From contig JAYFNT010000004.1 of the NCBI GenBank assembly GCA_034933285.1, positions 62,001 to 126,000 on the forward strand: 64,000 bases of DNA. Reading direction: 5' to 3'. The stretch's first letter is position 1; every line of letters starts with the position of its first letter. The notes beneath the pieces were generated by a model, which worked only from the letters and a program-made list of their open reading frames with translations, was not told the DNA's origin and did not search any database. The DNA comes from RPRC01 sp034933285 (GTDB lineage Bacteria; Desulfobacterota; Desulfuromonadia; Geobacterales; Geobacteraceae). Shown one piece after another: positions 7,597-15,620 of the stretch. Both the position numbers and the translations under genes were made by a program.

Positions 7597-7871
7597 GCGG
7601 CCCGCCGCTTCGCCAGCAGCATGGTGGAGTGGCAATGGGCGGCCTCGATGTTGAATAGCTGGTAAATCGCAGGCCGGGATTTTTTAATGCACTCCAGGTC
7701 GAAACCGTTTTCCCGCAGTTCGCAGGCCGCCGAATTGACGGCTTCGACATCGGCGCCCCGGCTGATCTCCCGGGTGGTCCGCTGCCGTCCGTCGAGCATC
7801 AGCTGGAGCACCCGCTGCAGGCGTTCACTGTCTTCGTACCGCGCATAGTGTATGGAGCCGATTTTCCGCAT
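7593..7871 (-). CDS. Small winged-helix-like phage protein
   Basis: A 92-residue protein starting MRKIGSIHYARYEDSERLQRV. Residues 20-65 (LMLDGRQRTTREISRGADVEAVNSAACELRENGFDLEC) have the look of a winged helix in which 'RTTREISRG' is the turn into a recognition helix. The ATG at 7871 is preceded by AGGAGATGCA, so I reject the longer frame to 7997, whose extra N-terminus is encoded by a repeat-rich stretch. It could regulate phage or host genes; this is inference from fold alone. Confidence 0.55.
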   Translation of the reverse strand: MRKIGSIHYARYEDSERLQRVLQLMLDGRQRTTREISRGADVEAVNSAACELRENGFDLECIKKSRPAIYQLFNIEAAHCHSTMLLAKRRAA

Positions 7872-7880
7872 TGCATCTCC

Positions 7881-7914
7881 TGTTCGCTGTACGCTGTCCA
7901 ACTGTCCACTGTCT
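7881..7914. repeat. Short-period degenerate repeat (GACAGYG-like)
   Basis: On the minus strand GACAGTG-GACAGTT-GGACAGC-GTACAGC-GAACAGG repeats roughly every seven bases. It lies in the 130-base gap between the genes at 7593 and 8001 and resembles the seven-base-period repeats found in the cobalamin genes. Confidence 0.5.
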
Positions 7915-8000
7915 TTCGGCTGCTCATCAGGCCCGGAGCGCCACCTCCGGACGATACGCCTTCGCGCAAGGCTTCGGCGTATTTCGCATGTCAACAATTT

Positions 8001-8282
8001 TTATTCAGGGACCTCAGTCAAACCTTTTTTCTTCGCCCATTCAGCCAAGCGTTTCTGAAGGTCGTCGGGGTGAGTCGAGGCCCACAGTCTCTTCGCTTTC
8101 AAGGATTTTCGTGAACCGGACTCGCGGATATAGCCTGCAATCCAGGCGTCGCCCAGCCCCTTCAACACGCCGATTACCTGGTTGCCGTCGCTCGCTGTCA
8201 CATAGAAGTATCGACGACCGTAAAAGCAGTTCTTCCGGTTCCGCCGCAATTCTTCACGTTTTTCAATATCGTTGAAACTCAT
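8001..8282 (-). CDS. Uncharacterised early phage protein
   Basis: A 93-residue basic protein beginning MSFNDIEKREELRRNRKNC, with a beta-rich middle (GRRYFYVTASDGNQVIGVLKGL) and a basic C-terminus. The ATG at 8282 has GGGGGGC a few bases upstream; the ORF's upstream extension is a shadow of the next gene. The positive charge (Arg/Lys in both ends) would suit nucleic acid binding. I recognise no family. Confidence 0.5.
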   Translation of the reverse strand: MSFNDIEKREELRRNRKNCFYGRRYFYVTASDGNQVIGVLKGLGDAWIAGYIRESGSRKSLKAKRLWASTHPDDLQKRLAEWAKKKGLTEVPE

Positions 8283-8292
8283 TGCAGCCCCC

Positions 8293-8469
8293 CTATGCAA
8301 TCTCAACGATCCGCTCATCCGTCTCGGAATTTCGCCAGACCGTGGCCAACAACCCGTCACCCAACAGATCCTGCATGGTTACGTCGTCAGGCAGATCGGC
8401 TGTCGCCTCCCTGAATGCTCCCAACGTCTCGATGCCGTCAATTTCGCGTTCCCGAATTAGATTCGCCAT
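8293..8469 (-). CDS. Small phage protein, 58 residues
   Basis: A short reading frame beginning MANLIREREIDGIETLGAF and ending ETDERIVEIA. It starts within a TGATG overlap with the zinc-ribbon gene upstream and ends 10 bases before the next gene, so position strongly supports it. The protein is acidic with no Cys and no membrane segment. Function unknown. Confidence 0.5.
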   Translation of the reverse strand: MANLIREREIDGIETLGAFREATADLPDDVTMQDLLGDGLLATVWRNSETDERIVEIA

Positions 8470-8657
8470 CAGGTCACCTCCAAAAATGGCACGGGATCTG
8501 TGTCCCGTTCAAACTCGCCCCGGCAGCGGGGCGAGCAGGTTATGGTTATCCCCTCGATCCCTTGGTCATCGAGGGCCTGGAAGCTGCCGAACCATGCCCA
8601 GGTCTCTTCATCCCATGGGCCTGTCGCCCCGCAGATGTCGCAGGTATAAATTCCCAT
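8469..8657 (-). CDS. Small four-cysteine zinc-binding phage protein
   Basis: A 62-residue protein starting MGIYTCDICGATGPWDEET and containing CSPRCRGEF, giving CxxC...CxxxC, a probable structural zinc site. The start at 8657 has GGAGGAGG upstream and follows the preceding TGA by one base. A longer frame to 8717 runs into the upstream gene and is rejected. Function unknown. Confidence 0.55.
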   Translation of the reverse strand: MGIYTCDICGATGPWDEETWAWFGSFQALDDQGIEGITITCSPRCRGEFERDTDPVPFLEVT

Positions 8658-8658
8658 T

Positions 8659-9195
8659 TCACGCGGCCTCCTCCAGTTCAGCTGCCGCTTTCGCCTCCTT
8701 GACCACCGCGGCGACAATCTTCTCCACCTCGGAATCGACCGGTTTCACCAGGACCACGTCCCCGGTACCCTGGACGGTGACACCGACCTTTTTGAGGGTG
8801 GCCACGTCCAAGTCTCCCAGGGCTTTCTTGTTGACGCTCTCTTTGATTTTGATCAAGAGCTCGTGCTGCTCCAGAGGCAACACTTTTCGGATCAGTCGGA
8901 TGACAGTGTCCTCGTCGTCATATTCCAGGCCGCCTTTCCCCTTCTGCAGGCCGACCCGAATGCCGCTGATGATGATGGAGCGTGGCCTGACGAACAGACC
9001 TCTGCTTTCGTCGATCAGCGTCTCCAGGCTCGCCAGGGCATTGGCCGCATCGGCCGCCGCATCCTTGATTTCCGGGAGATGCACCCGCTTCAGTTTCTCG
9101 ATCTCGTCGTTCAGGTATTGAACTCGCAGTTTCACCAACTCCCTATGGTCGGCGTACCGCGTGGTCGCCTCTTCAATTTCCGCGAATGTTGCCAC
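8659..9195 (-). CDS. Gam-like host-nuclease inhibitor, tentative
   Basis: A 178-residue protein with an N-terminal coiled coil (residues 10-60, with VKLRVQYLNDEIEKLKRVH), a basic middle (RPRSIIISGIRVGLQKGKGGLEYDDEDTVIRLI is the key stretch, residues 70-102) and a C-terminal LKKVGVTVQGTGDVVLVKP. Mu Gam binds DNA ends and blocks exonucleases and has the same layout: long coil, then a strand-rich end-binding part, with a late LK.IGV.V motif. Position between the MuB/GemA block and the small middle genes also fits. The match is by shape, not by strict motifs, so the call is moderate. Confidence 0.5.
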   Translation of the reverse strand: MATFAEIEEATTRYADHRELVKLRVQYLNDEIEKLKRVHLPEIKDAAADAANALASLETLIDESRGLFVRPRSIIISGIRVGLQKGKGGLEYDDEDTVIRLIRKVLPLEQHELLIKIKESVNKKALGDLDVATLKKVGVTVQGTGDVVLVKPVDSEVEKIVAAVVKEAKAAAELEEAA

Positions 9196-9427
9196 GTTTG
9201 CCCCCCTTCCTGTTTTTAAGGTCTGTTTTCAGTTGCCTGATATCCTTGTCCACCTCTGCCATGGCGGCCGCCGTCCAGGCGTCGAGCCAGCGTTTTTCCG
9301 CCTGGTACCTGGAAACCTGCGCTTCCAGGTACCGATCGTGCGCCGTGTGGCCACGTGACGCCCAGCCCAGCATTCCGCCGACCAGAAGCGAGATAACGGC
9401 CAGCGCCGGCCATGCCGGAATCATCAT
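9173..9427 (-). CDS. Small phage membrane protein
   Basis: An 84-residue protein starting MMIPAWPALAVISLLVGGML, one membrane helix followed by a basic coil ending KNRKGGKRGNIRGN. The start at 9427 has GAGGAGG upstream, immediately after the stop of the gene at 9439-9648. The frame is also open further upstream to 9778, so it could instead be the tail of a 201-residue protein (see that entry). The C-terminus overlaps the start of the Gam-like gene by 23 bases. Confidence 0.55.
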   Translation of the reverse strand: MMIPAWPALAVISLLVGGMLGWASRGHTAHDRYLEAQVSRYQAEKRWLDAWTAAAMAEVDKDIRQLKTDLKNRKGGKRGNIRGN

Positions 9428-9778
9428 GTCGCGCCTCCTCAGACCACGCCCTCGCGGCGGATCAGCGCCTGGAACCGCTGCGGGGAAAGCCGCATTTCCC
9501 GCGGAGAGTGAATTATCCCCTTCGCTCCGGCCAGTCGGGGCGGGGTCAGATGCCCGTTGAGGACCAGCTGCACTGCCATGGATGCCGCCCGCGCCGCCTG
9601 TTCCTGCCGCACACTCCGATACTTCAAAAAGCTCAGTAGCCATCTCATTTTCCATCCTCCTTTCGTAGTCAGCCATGATCCTTTCCATCCGTTCGTCCAC
9701 CGGGCCGCCGGCGACGAAAATCGATAATATAAACGCGGTGGCCAGGGCACAGACGGTTATCAACGCTACGATCGCCAT
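9173..9778 (-). CDS. Alternative 201-residue frame with N-terminal membrane helix
   Basis: An uninterrupted frame starting MAIVALITVCALATAFILSIFVAGG, a clear membrane helix, then ERMERIMADYERRMENEMATE. From about residue 55 to 115 it is low-complexity and competes with the well-supported gene at 9439-9648; the last 84 residues are the separately started membrane protein at 9173-9427. Either one long protein is made, or the first 50 residues are a short gene lacking its own stop after a mutation. The start at 9778 follows the GemA-like gene's stop directly. Confidence 0.35.
   Translation of the reverse strand: MAIVALITVCALATAFILSIFVAGGPVDERMERIMADYERRMENEMATELFEVSECAAGTGGAGGIHGSAAGPQRASDPAPTGRSEGDNSLSAGNAAFPAAVPGADPPRGRGLRRRDMMIPAWPALAVISLLVGGMLGWASRGHTAHDRYLEAQVSRYQAEKRWLDAWTAAAMAEVDKDIRQLKTDLKNRKGGKRGNIRGN
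9439..9648 (-). CDS. Small basic phage protein in an overlapped frame
   Basis: A 69-residue protein starting MRWLLSFLKYRSVRQEQAA and ending RFQALIRREGVV. The ATG at 9648 has GGAGGATG seven bases upstream, and the stop is followed by the GGAGG of the next gene. It lies entirely within the longer 201-residue frame at 9173-9778, whose sequence over this stretch (Gly/Ala/Ser/Pro-rich) looks like an out-of-frame translation. I therefore favour this frame as the real product here. Confidence 0.55.
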   Translation of the reverse strand: MRWLLSFLKYRSVRQEQAARAASMAVQLVLNGHLTPPRLAGAKGIIHSPREMRLSPQRFQALIRREGVV

Positions 9779-10266
9779 TAGCGGTTATCCGGAGCGATCG
9801 CGCCCATAGCCTCGAGAGCCTTCACTACCCGCTCCACGTGTCCGCGGGTGAGAAACCTGAAATGGTCGACCCCGACGATCCGGTACAGGATTGAACGGAG
9901 CGCCTTCTCCCGTCCCTCGGCGTCCCGCACCCGCGACACGTCGGCCCACATGCCGGCGATCATTCGGCATTGCGCGCCGGTTGCCATGCCCGGTCGGCCG
10001 TCCAGCTCGGAATACTGTTTTTTGTGGTTACTCCCCCCTTTATTAAAGGGGGGCTGGGGGGGATTTGTTTTCCGGTTCAACTCGTCGATCAGATCCTCGG
10101 CCTCGGCCCAGGACAGATCCGTGCTGCTCAGCACCTCGAACATGCCGTACAGCAGGGTTCGGTAATCGCCATCAGCCATGCCCAGCTTGGCGAGGATGGT
10201 ATGGATCTGCCGGATCTGCCGCCGGTTGACCGGCTGCCTGCCGTAACGTTTAGGTTTGGTCTGCAT
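9778..10266 (-). CDS. GemA-like protein (Mu gp16 / DUF1018)
   Basis: A 162-residue protein beginning with VNRRQIRQIHTILAKLGMADGDYRTLLYGM (key residues NRRQI...H...LG..D..YR.LL), the hallmark of the GemA/gp16 family of transposable phages. The C-terminus, FLTRGHVERVVKALEAMG, is also typical. Mu GemA affects host gene expression, and gp16-family proteins lie just after MuB, as here. Residues about 66-78 (TNPPQPPFNKGGS) are encoded by a palindromic repeat inserted in the linker between the two family-conserved halves. Confidence 0.8.
   Translation of the reverse strand: MQTKPKRYGRQPVNRRQIRQIHTILAKLGMADGDYRTLLYGMFEVLSSTDLSWAEAEDLIDELNRKTNPPQPPFNKGGSNHKKQYSELDGRPGMATGAQCRMIAGMWADVSRVRDAEGREKALRSILYRIVGVDHFRFLTRGHVERVVKALEAMGAIAPDNR
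10031..10066. repeat. C-rich palindromic repeat, copy B
   Basis: A 36-base unit CTCCCCCCTTT-ATT-AAAGGGGGG with a CTGGGGGGGATTT tail. It lies in frame in the GemA-like gene and encodes NPPQPPFNKGG. Same core and ATTT end as the copies at 5638, 54109 and 59325. Confidence 0.75.
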
Positions 10267-10297
10267 GGTCTGCCTCCTTTCACCTCATGATCCACTG

Positions 10298-11512
10298 TCA
10301 AATCGCCTCAATCACTTCCGCAGTCACCCGTTCTTCGCCCATTTCCTGGGCCAGGTTCAGCGCCCGGGCGGTGTAATTGTTGACGTGGAGCGGGTAGGCG
10401 TGGCTGATCTTGCTTTTGCCGTCGCGACCGGTGCTGGTCAGCCTGCGGGAAAGAACCTCGAACGCGTCGTCAGAAAAAATGTCTTCCGCCTTGGCGCCGA
10501 TCCGCTTGAACTTGACGGTCAGGTAATCGCGCAGGTTGCCGTTGAGCCCCCGGATCTCCGCAACTTGGACGCGGCGGATAACCTCGCGCATGTCGACGTG
10601 CTGGGCCTCGTTGAACATCTCTTTCAGCTCGGTCTGGCCGATCAGGACGATTCCCAAAAGTTTCCGGTACCCGTCCTCCAGCTCGTAGAACCGTTTCAGG
10701 TATTTCAGGGTCTGAACTGACAGGTCGTGAGCCTCTTCGATAACCAGGCAGGCGCGGTACCCGGATTTGGCCCGGTCCAGGAGCAGCCGCTGCACCTGGC
10801 GCGTTTTGTCTTCCAGCTTCACCCGGGGACGCTCGCTGGAAATGTCCATGACGATCGCGTCGCAGATCGAGCTGGCGTTGACGCGGCTTTTGTCGATCAT
10901 CTGGGGGTAAATGACCAGGGTGTCGCCGTCCCGCTTTAACTGTTCAATAACTTTGCGCCGCATGACGCTTTTGCCGCTCCCGACCTCGCCGATGATGGCC
11001 AGGAAGCCGCCATGACGGGCAGCGTCGAGCATGGCCGCTTCGATGTAGCGGTGCTCATCGCTCATGTAGATGTCGGCGTCTTTCTGGATGTCATCAATGA
11101 ACGGATTACGGAAGAGCTTGAAGTGCTTCATTGCCTCCTGTGAAATCATCTCCACCTCCACACTGGTTTTGTTTTCGCTCTGGTCCCCGGATTTTTTGCA
11201 GGGTGGGCGTTTTTTCGGGTGCGCCCGGTGCAACAGTTTGCCCAGCGGATTCCAAATGTCACTGATGCGGAAGCCGCCGCGCATCAGCCATTCGTTGACT
11301 CCGGGCAAATTCTGCAGGTATGCCTCTGTTTTCTCCCGGTACTGCGCCACTTTTATCGGCACATACCCGCGATTGATAGTCAGGTTGACCGTCGGCCTGG
11401 AAACGCCGAGATGGGCCGCCAATTCGCCCTGGTTGATAAAGCAATGCAGGCTCAGCTCTTTCAACAGGATAGGCTGCACCTCCATGCGATATGCTGTTGC
11501 CGTGTTCGCCAT
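10298..11512 (-). CDS. MuB/TniB-like AAA+ ATPase, transposition target selector
   Basis: A 404-residue protein from the ATG at 11512 (AGGAGGCATGA upstream; the longer frame to 11599 is rejected). Residues 15-50 form a helix-turn-helix (GELAAHLGVSRPTVNLTINRG), as in the MuB N-terminus. The ATPase has Walker A GEVGSGKS at 175-182 and Walker B CLVIEEAHD at about 255-263, and HVDMREVIRRVQVAEIRGL resembles the sensor region of ExeA/TniB-type ATPases. MuB-type proteins form filaments on target DNA and deliver it to the transposase. It follows the transposase gene, with one small gene between. Confidence 0.85.
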   Translation of the reverse strand: MANTATAYRMEVQPILLKELSLHCFINQGELAAHLGVSRPTVNLTINRGYVPIKVAQYREKTEAYLQNLPGVNEWLMRGGFRISDIWNPLGKLLHRAHPKKRPPCKKSGDQSENKTSVEVEMISQEAMKHFKLFRNPFIDDIQKDADIYMSDEHRYIEAAMLDAARHGGFLAIIGEVGSGKSVMRRKVIEQLKRDGDTLVIYPQMIDKSRVNASSICDAIVMDISSERPRVKLEDKTRQVQRLLLDRAKSGYRACLVIEEAHDLSVQTLKYLKRFYELEDGYRKLLGIVLIGQTELKEMFNEAQHVDMREVIRRVQVAEIRGLNGNLRDYLTVKFKRIGAKAEDIFSDDAFEVLSRRLTSTGRDGKSKISHAYPLHVNNYTARALNLAQEMGEERVTAEVIEAI

Positions 11513-11529
11513 TTCATGCCTCCTGTTTT

Positions 11530-11694
11530 TCAATTCAATGCGAGATCGGAGCCCCTGTACTGGCACGTCGCGGATATGGCCGGTTTGCCGTTGAGCCACG
11601 CGGCTGCCTCCTGACAGGTTTCCTGGTTCGGGTACTCGGCGAAATTAACGGACGCTCCGAACTGCAGGGTCGTGTAAACGATCAAAATCCACAT
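11530..11694 (-). CDS. Small phage protein, 54 residues, possible signal or membrane N-terminus
   Basis: A short frame starting MWILIVYTTLQFGASVNFAEY and ending QYRGSDLALN, with two Cys residues that could pair. AGGAGGGTGAA precedes the ATG at 11694. It fills the space between the transposase and the MuB-like gene. The hydrophobic first 15 residues are short for a membrane helix but would suit a cleaved signal. I do not recognise it. Confidence 0.5.
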   Translation of the reverse strand: MWILIVYTTLQFGASVNFAEYPNQETCQEAAAWLNGKPAISATCQYRGSDLALN

Positions 11695-11727
11695 TTCACC
11701 CTCCTTTGCGGCCTCGTTACCGGTTGA

Positions 11728-13407
11728 TCAGTCGCCGGCGGCCAGTCTTTGTTGTTCGTCACTGCGGCCGGAAAACCGGCCGATTACGGTCTCGATATCG
11801 TGCGCCGTTACCGTTCCCTTGAACTCGGCGCGGAACTCGCGGTTCATAGCAGCGGTGATGGTGATGCCTGCGTCGCGCAGCCGCTTGAAAAGCTCCATGA
11901 TGGGGTATTCCACCGGAGCCGCGGGCCGGTTGATCTCGATGGGCGTGCCACGCTTGGGCAGGGTGGCGAGATTGTCGCATTTGTCGGCGAATCCCTCGAA
12001 GGCGTTAAGGCCGTAGAAAGGGGTTTCCTTGCGGCGATTGGGTTCCTTGTTGCCGTAGGCGATTTCGTCCATTCGCTTGGCGGCTTTCTGGGTCTCGGTC
12101 TCGCGCTGGGCCTTGTATTCCTGGCCGATAATCGCCGAGTTGGCTGAAAAGCCGCCCAGCTCGTCGGGAAGGCGTTCAATCTCCCGTGCCTCGTAACGGT
12201 TGTTTTCAAAGCCGATGATCACTATGCCTACGCGCCACTTGTAGAGGTTTTTGATGACTGTGACCTTTGCGCCGGCCGGGATGCCGAAGCCGCGCAGATT
12301 GAACTCCTTGCCCTGGAAAGATATGCGGTTATTGACCACTGTGCGCTCTTCCTCAGGCTTGTTGAGCAGATCCTGCAGCTCGGCCCGGGATGGCAGTTCA
12401 CGCAATTGGTCCCCCCTGATGTTGAGCCACATGGAGAGCCGGGTGAAGCCGTGGCGGGTGTGCTTCTTGGTGGCGTTGTACCAGAGGCAGAAACCGAAAG
12501 CCTTGCGGTTCAGGTCTTCCAGGGAGGTTGCCGGGTCGATGCGCAGCCGGGTTTCAAACCATTCCTCCCAGATGCAATGGGTTACCTCCACCGAGCCCTG
12601 GCGCCGGGAGTTGCCCGGGGTGCCGGTCAGGATGTCCACGCCGATCCCATCCCAGAAGGAGAGGCCCAAAGCTTTGGCTTTGGCCCTGGTGCCGCCGTCC
12701 GCCAGTAGCAACAAAGGCGCACCGCGGAAAGGGAATCGGTTATCCTGTTTGATTTCCCAGGCGCTGCAGACGAAGTCGAACAGGTTCTCGGCGGTTTCCC
12801 CATCGGCCAGGTAGTATTTGACGAAGAAGAAGCCGGAAAAATGATCTGTCATGATGTAGCGCTGCAGCGGGGTCTTGATCTTGCGGAAGTTTTCCAGCTT
12901 GTTCTTGTAGAATTCGTCTTCGCGCATGACCGATATCCCGCCCTTATCCAGGTAGTACTGGATGCAGGTGGAGACGTCGGCGCAATGGACGTGATTGGGA
13001 TGGAGGCTGCGCATCTCAGTGTGCGGCGTGGGTGCGTTCTGTTGCCTGGCGTTCATCTGGCGTTCCCTCAGTTTCCTCTGCAGGGTGGGGACCGAGATCA
13101 TTCCGGGGGCGATAAGACCGTTGTCCTCGCAGAAGACCAGGGCGTTCTCTACCGGGCAGATGATCCCTTTGTTCTCCCTGCGGGTGGCCCGCATTACCGA
13201 GCCTACCGTGTCGAGCTGGTCGCGGGTGATGACGCTCGCCCCCTTGTCGCTGCGGGTTTTGCGGCCGCTGTCAAAGCCGTGTTTGCGGGCGATCCGCATC
13301 ATGTGTTCGTAAGAGTATCCGTAACGGTCACGGTAGCTGTCTACAATGGCCCGTCGATCACAGGGCTGAGCCTCTTTCAGTTCAAAAACCATTTCTCGTT
13401 GCCACAT
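11728..13407 (-). CDS. MuA-type DDE transposase
   Basis: A 559-residue transposase. The catalytic core is visible: a first aspartate in HVHCADVST (D144), a second in LLLLADGGT (D237) and a glutamate in GSVEVTH (E274), giving the D-D-x36-E layout of rve-type integrases. N-terminal helix-turn-helix regions (residues 20-60) should bind phage ends, and the C-terminal 100 residues, basic and ending GRFSGRSDEQQRLAAGD, would contact the MuB-like ATPase. It catalyses strand transfer during integration and replicative transposition. The order transposase then ATPase is the key Mu-like signature of this region. Confidence 0.88.
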   Translation of the reverse strand: MWQREMVFELKEAQPCDRRAIVDSYRDRYGYSYEHMMRIARKHGFDSGRKTRSDKGASVITRDQLDTVGSVMRATRRENKGIICPVENALVFCEDNGLIAPGMISVPTLQRKLRERQMNARQQNAPTPHTEMRSLHPNHVHCADVSTCIQYYLDKGGISVMREDEFYKNKLENFRKIKTPLQRYIMTDHFSGFFFVKYYLADGETAENLFDFVCSAWEIKQDNRFPFRGAPLLLLADGGTRAKAKALGLSFWDGIGVDILTGTPGNSRRQGSVEVTHCIWEEWFETRLRIDPATSLEDLNRKAFGFCLWYNATKKHTRHGFTRLSMWLNIRGDQLRELPSRAELQDLLNKPEEERTVVNNRISFQGKEFNLRGFGIPAGAKVTVIKNLYKWRVGIVIIGFENNRYEAREIERLPDELGGFSANSAIIGQEYKAQRETETQKAAKRMDEIAYGNKEPNRRKETPFYGLNAFEGFADKCDNLATLPKRGTPIEINRPAAPVEYPIMELFKRLRDAGITITAAMNREFRAEFKGTVTAHDIETVIGRFSGRSDEQQRLAAGD

Positions 13408-13436
13408 AAGAACCTCGGCAGATTGGAATTTCCGGG

Positions 13437-14504
13437 CTATTTATTCCTGCATTTTTGGCGTGAATTACAGGTCTCTTCACAATCCTTGCAACATTTATCC
13501 GGGCATTGTGGTCGCGCGTTGGAACATGCGACACAGGGTGAAACATCGGCGGGCGACTCTTTCGTTTTGGCTTCATCGTGTTCGTGATATTTTTCAAGCC
13601 ACTTTTCGTAATCTTCAAGCATTTCAGGGTTCATGGCCGGATCACCGACCACGGAAACCAGAGTGTCGTAAAGGGCAAGCGCCTGCATTTTGAGGTTGTG
13701 GGCGGTGGATATCAGCGCAGCCCGCATGCGGGGGGTAAGATCGGGGGGAATGATATTGTCCTCGGCGTTCGGGTCCAGAGCGATGAATGACCCCTGAACC
13801 AGGTCGCGGTACCCGGCAACCTGGGTGATGAAACCGTCCTCCTCCAGGGTGAGCCCGCGGGCCTCGGCTTTTTTTCGGAACTGATCGTTTTCCTTCTGCA
13901 ATTTGACCAGGCTTTTGTGGGTGTCCTTCTGGACCCGCTCAGTAGCCTTTTTTTGCGCCGCCATTTCTTCCCGGAGCGCGGTCTGTTCCTCGGCGATCTT
14001 CTCGATGGCTGCCTGCAGATCCTCCTTGTGGTCCTCATCGAGTGGGATCTTCTCTCCGGCAATCTCGACGGCGCCGTCGATGACCTGGATGGTACCGTCA
14101 TGGGTGAGTTGACGCAGTTTGCGCAGATCGCGGTAACCGAGAGAAAACTGCTGACACGTCAGCAAAAAATCTTCACCGAATGCCGCGAGATTGGCTAAGT
14201 CCTCATCCACCTTTTGTCGAGACAAACCCAAATATTCACAATACTTATCCCATGTCCCGACCATCGGAAGGTCACGATAGATTTTCGATTCCTTGATGTT
14301 TTTCAAGTGCACCAAATTGCTGACGTTAGCGAATTTGGACATCAAAGTGTTTGCCTGCACGCGACCGATGATTTCGTGCGATTGGGCAATCAGTTGTTCT
14401 CTCTCGGCCTGATTCTCCTGCCGAATCCGTTCAAGGTCACGCTCCTCGCTTACCGCCGCAAGCGCTGTTTCGCTATCTACGTCAAGTCGCTTCTTGCCTG
14501 CCAT
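13437..14504 (-). CDS. Early phage protein with coiled coil and Cys-rich tail
   Basis: A 355-residue protein. Residues 15-45 and 160-225 are strongly coiled-coil (for example EEMAAQKKATERVQKDTHK), and the middle WDKYCEYLGLSRQKVDEDL looks like a helix-turn-helix-type element. The last 35 residues hold eight Cys in CVACSNARPQCPDKCCKDC and following, likely a metal-binding tail. It lies 29 bases upstream of the transposase gene. Proteins with this position occur in Mu-like phages of Geobacter-type hosts, but no function is known to me. Confidence 0.6.
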   Translation of the reverse strand: MAGKKRLDVDSETALAAVSEERDLERIRQENQAEREQLIAQSHEIIGRVQANTLMSKFANVSNLVHLKNIKESKIYRDLPMVGTWDKYCEYLGLSRQKVDEDLANLAAFGEDFLLTCQQFSLGYRDLRKLRQLTHDGTIQVIDGAVEIAGEKIPLDEDHKEDLQAAIEKIAEEQTALREEMAAQKKATERVQKDTHKSLVKLQKENDQFRKKAEARGLTLEEDGFITQVAGYRDLVQGSFIALDPNAEDNIIPPDLTPRMRAALISTAHNLKMQALALYDTLVSVVGDPAMNPEMLEDYEKWLEKYHEHDEAKTKESPADVSPCVACSNARPQCPDKCCKDCEETCNSRQKCRNK

Positions 14505-14506
14505 TT

Positions 14507-14812
14507 TCAGTTACCTCCCGGTATGGTTAAGGTTTCAAGTTCCTGATTGATCCGTTCCCGCCGCGCCTCCAAATTGCTTTTGTACCGCGCCCATAAGAGA
14601 GGCATGCGCATTCCCAGTTCCCAGCCGTCGCCGATCTGCCGGACGACGTTGATGTCTCCCATAGTGGCCAGATGGCTCATGGCGGTGGCCACGGGCATGT
14701 TGGTGGCCCTGGCGATTTCCGATCCGGGAACCGGTCCTTTCTGCTGACCTAAAAAATCAAGGATCTCGAAAGCCTTTTTGTCCGACTCGATACGTCTGTA
14801 TGTCGTGGCCAT
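14507..14812 (-). CDS. Small winged-helix regulator
   Basis: A 101-residue protein starting MATTYRRIESDKKAFEILDFL. Residues 10-60 form a winged helix of the IclR/MarR general type: GPVPGSEIARATNMPVATAMSHLATM is the HTH core, followed by a wing at GDGWELG. AGGAGGAACC precedes the ATG at 14812. It lies second or third in the early operon and could modulate early transcription or host genes; the target is unknown. Confidence 0.6.
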   Translation of the reverse strand: MATTYRRIESDKKAFEILDFLGQQKGPVPGSEIARATNMPVATAMSHLATMGDINVVRQIGDGWELGMRMPLLWARYKSNLEARRERINQELETLTIPGGN

Positions 14813-14820
14813 GGTTCCTC

Positions 14821-15252
14821 CTACCTGATTCCGCATTTGGTGCGGAGTTGCGCTATTTCAGCGTCCAATTGTCGGCGCTGCTCCTCGAGACGGGCAAGCC
14901 TGAGAAATTTGAGATCCTCCGGCCCGATCACGTCCGCTCCCAGCGGTTCGAGCAGGTATTTGAATACTCCGAATGAATTGACCAGGTGGGAAAATGCGAC
15001 ACACATATCGGCGGGCGGACGGTAAGCCGGATCGCTGCTGCAATACTTGTCAAGCATGTCTTTCGACAGATCCCGGCCGGTAAGGCGGCTGATCTGCGCG
15101 GCGACCATATATCTGTCCATGCCGTTCATCTCGCGGGAAAGTAATTGCTTCAACCCGAGGAGGACATCGAACGACCCTTCGGGCAGGCTTGTATCAAACA
15201 GCCCCTGCTGGCTTGATGCACATCTGTCAGATTTTGCGTTTCGTTTTGACAT
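14821..15252 (-). CDS. Early phage regulator of the Mu-like CII/toxin-regulator type
   Basis: A 143-residue protein. The central part, LKQLLSREMNGMDRYMVAAQISRLTGRDLSKDMLDKY (key pattern L..ls..m...R..VAA.isrLTG...s..mLd.y), followed by RPPADMCVAFSHLV and a C-terminal coil LARLEEQRRQLDAEIAQL, is a family seen repeatedly in early regions of B3- and D3112-like phages. It probably binds DNA through the LTG...MLD helices. It follows the ner-like gene and is transcribed with it. Exact function is not established to my knowledge. Confidence 0.6.
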   Translation of the reverse strand: MSKRNAKSDRCASSQQGLFDTSLPEGSFDVLLGLKQLLSREMNGMDRYMVAAQISRLTGRDLSKDMLDKYCSSDPAYRPPADMCVAFSHLVNSFGVFKYLLEPLGADVIGPEDLKFLRLARLEEQRRQLDAEIAQLRTKCGIR

Positions 15253-15316
15253 GACAACCCTCTGACCCCGTGTTATATATCAAACAGATCTGAATTTAAT
15301 TTCAGTGGCGAATGGA

Positions 15317-15553
15317 TCAAGCAGCCTGGGGCAGGTCGGATTCTTCATCAGGCCAAAGAAAAGAAACCGGTACCCCGCACTCTTTTGCGATTGCCTCGCG
15401 TATGCGATAACCTTTACGTACGCGATGGATGACGTAGGAGACGTATACCACTGAGACATCCATGATCTTTGCGATCTTTTTATTGGTGACCCTGCGTGCG
15501 GCCATAACGGACCGAATTCTTTCGGCACCTGTAATTCCATCGAGAAAGTCCAT
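15317..15553 (-). CDS. Ner-like HTH regulator
   Basis: A 78-residue DNA-binding protein starting MDFLDGITGAERIRSVMAAR, with the helix-turn-helix VTNKKIAKIMDVSVVYVSYVIH at residues 22-43 and GVPVSFLWP near the end. It is the first early gene and diverges from the repressor, the position of ner in Mu, whose product turns down early and repressor transcription. A dyad like the operators near the repressor start lies within its own coding sequence (15395-15408), and TCGCAAATG overlaps its start codon. A longer frame to 15651 in another register is a shadow. Confidence 0.75.
   Translation of the reverse strand: MDFLDGITGAERIRSVMAARRVTNKKIAKIMDVSVVYVSYVIHRVRKGYRIREAIAKECGVPVSFLWPDEESDLPQAA
15395..15408. 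promoter_or_regulatory. Putative operator dyad inside ner-like gene
   Basis: CTCGCGTATGCGAT, a near-perfect match to the ATCGCANNTGCGAT dyad found three times around the repressor gene. The inner TCGC...GCGA arms are intact. Confidence 0.5.
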
Positions 15554-15620
15554 TTGCGACCTCTTTTTTTTGATGTCATGTGTTTAATTGGGTGTACGTT
15601 TAACAATATAAACTCGGAAT

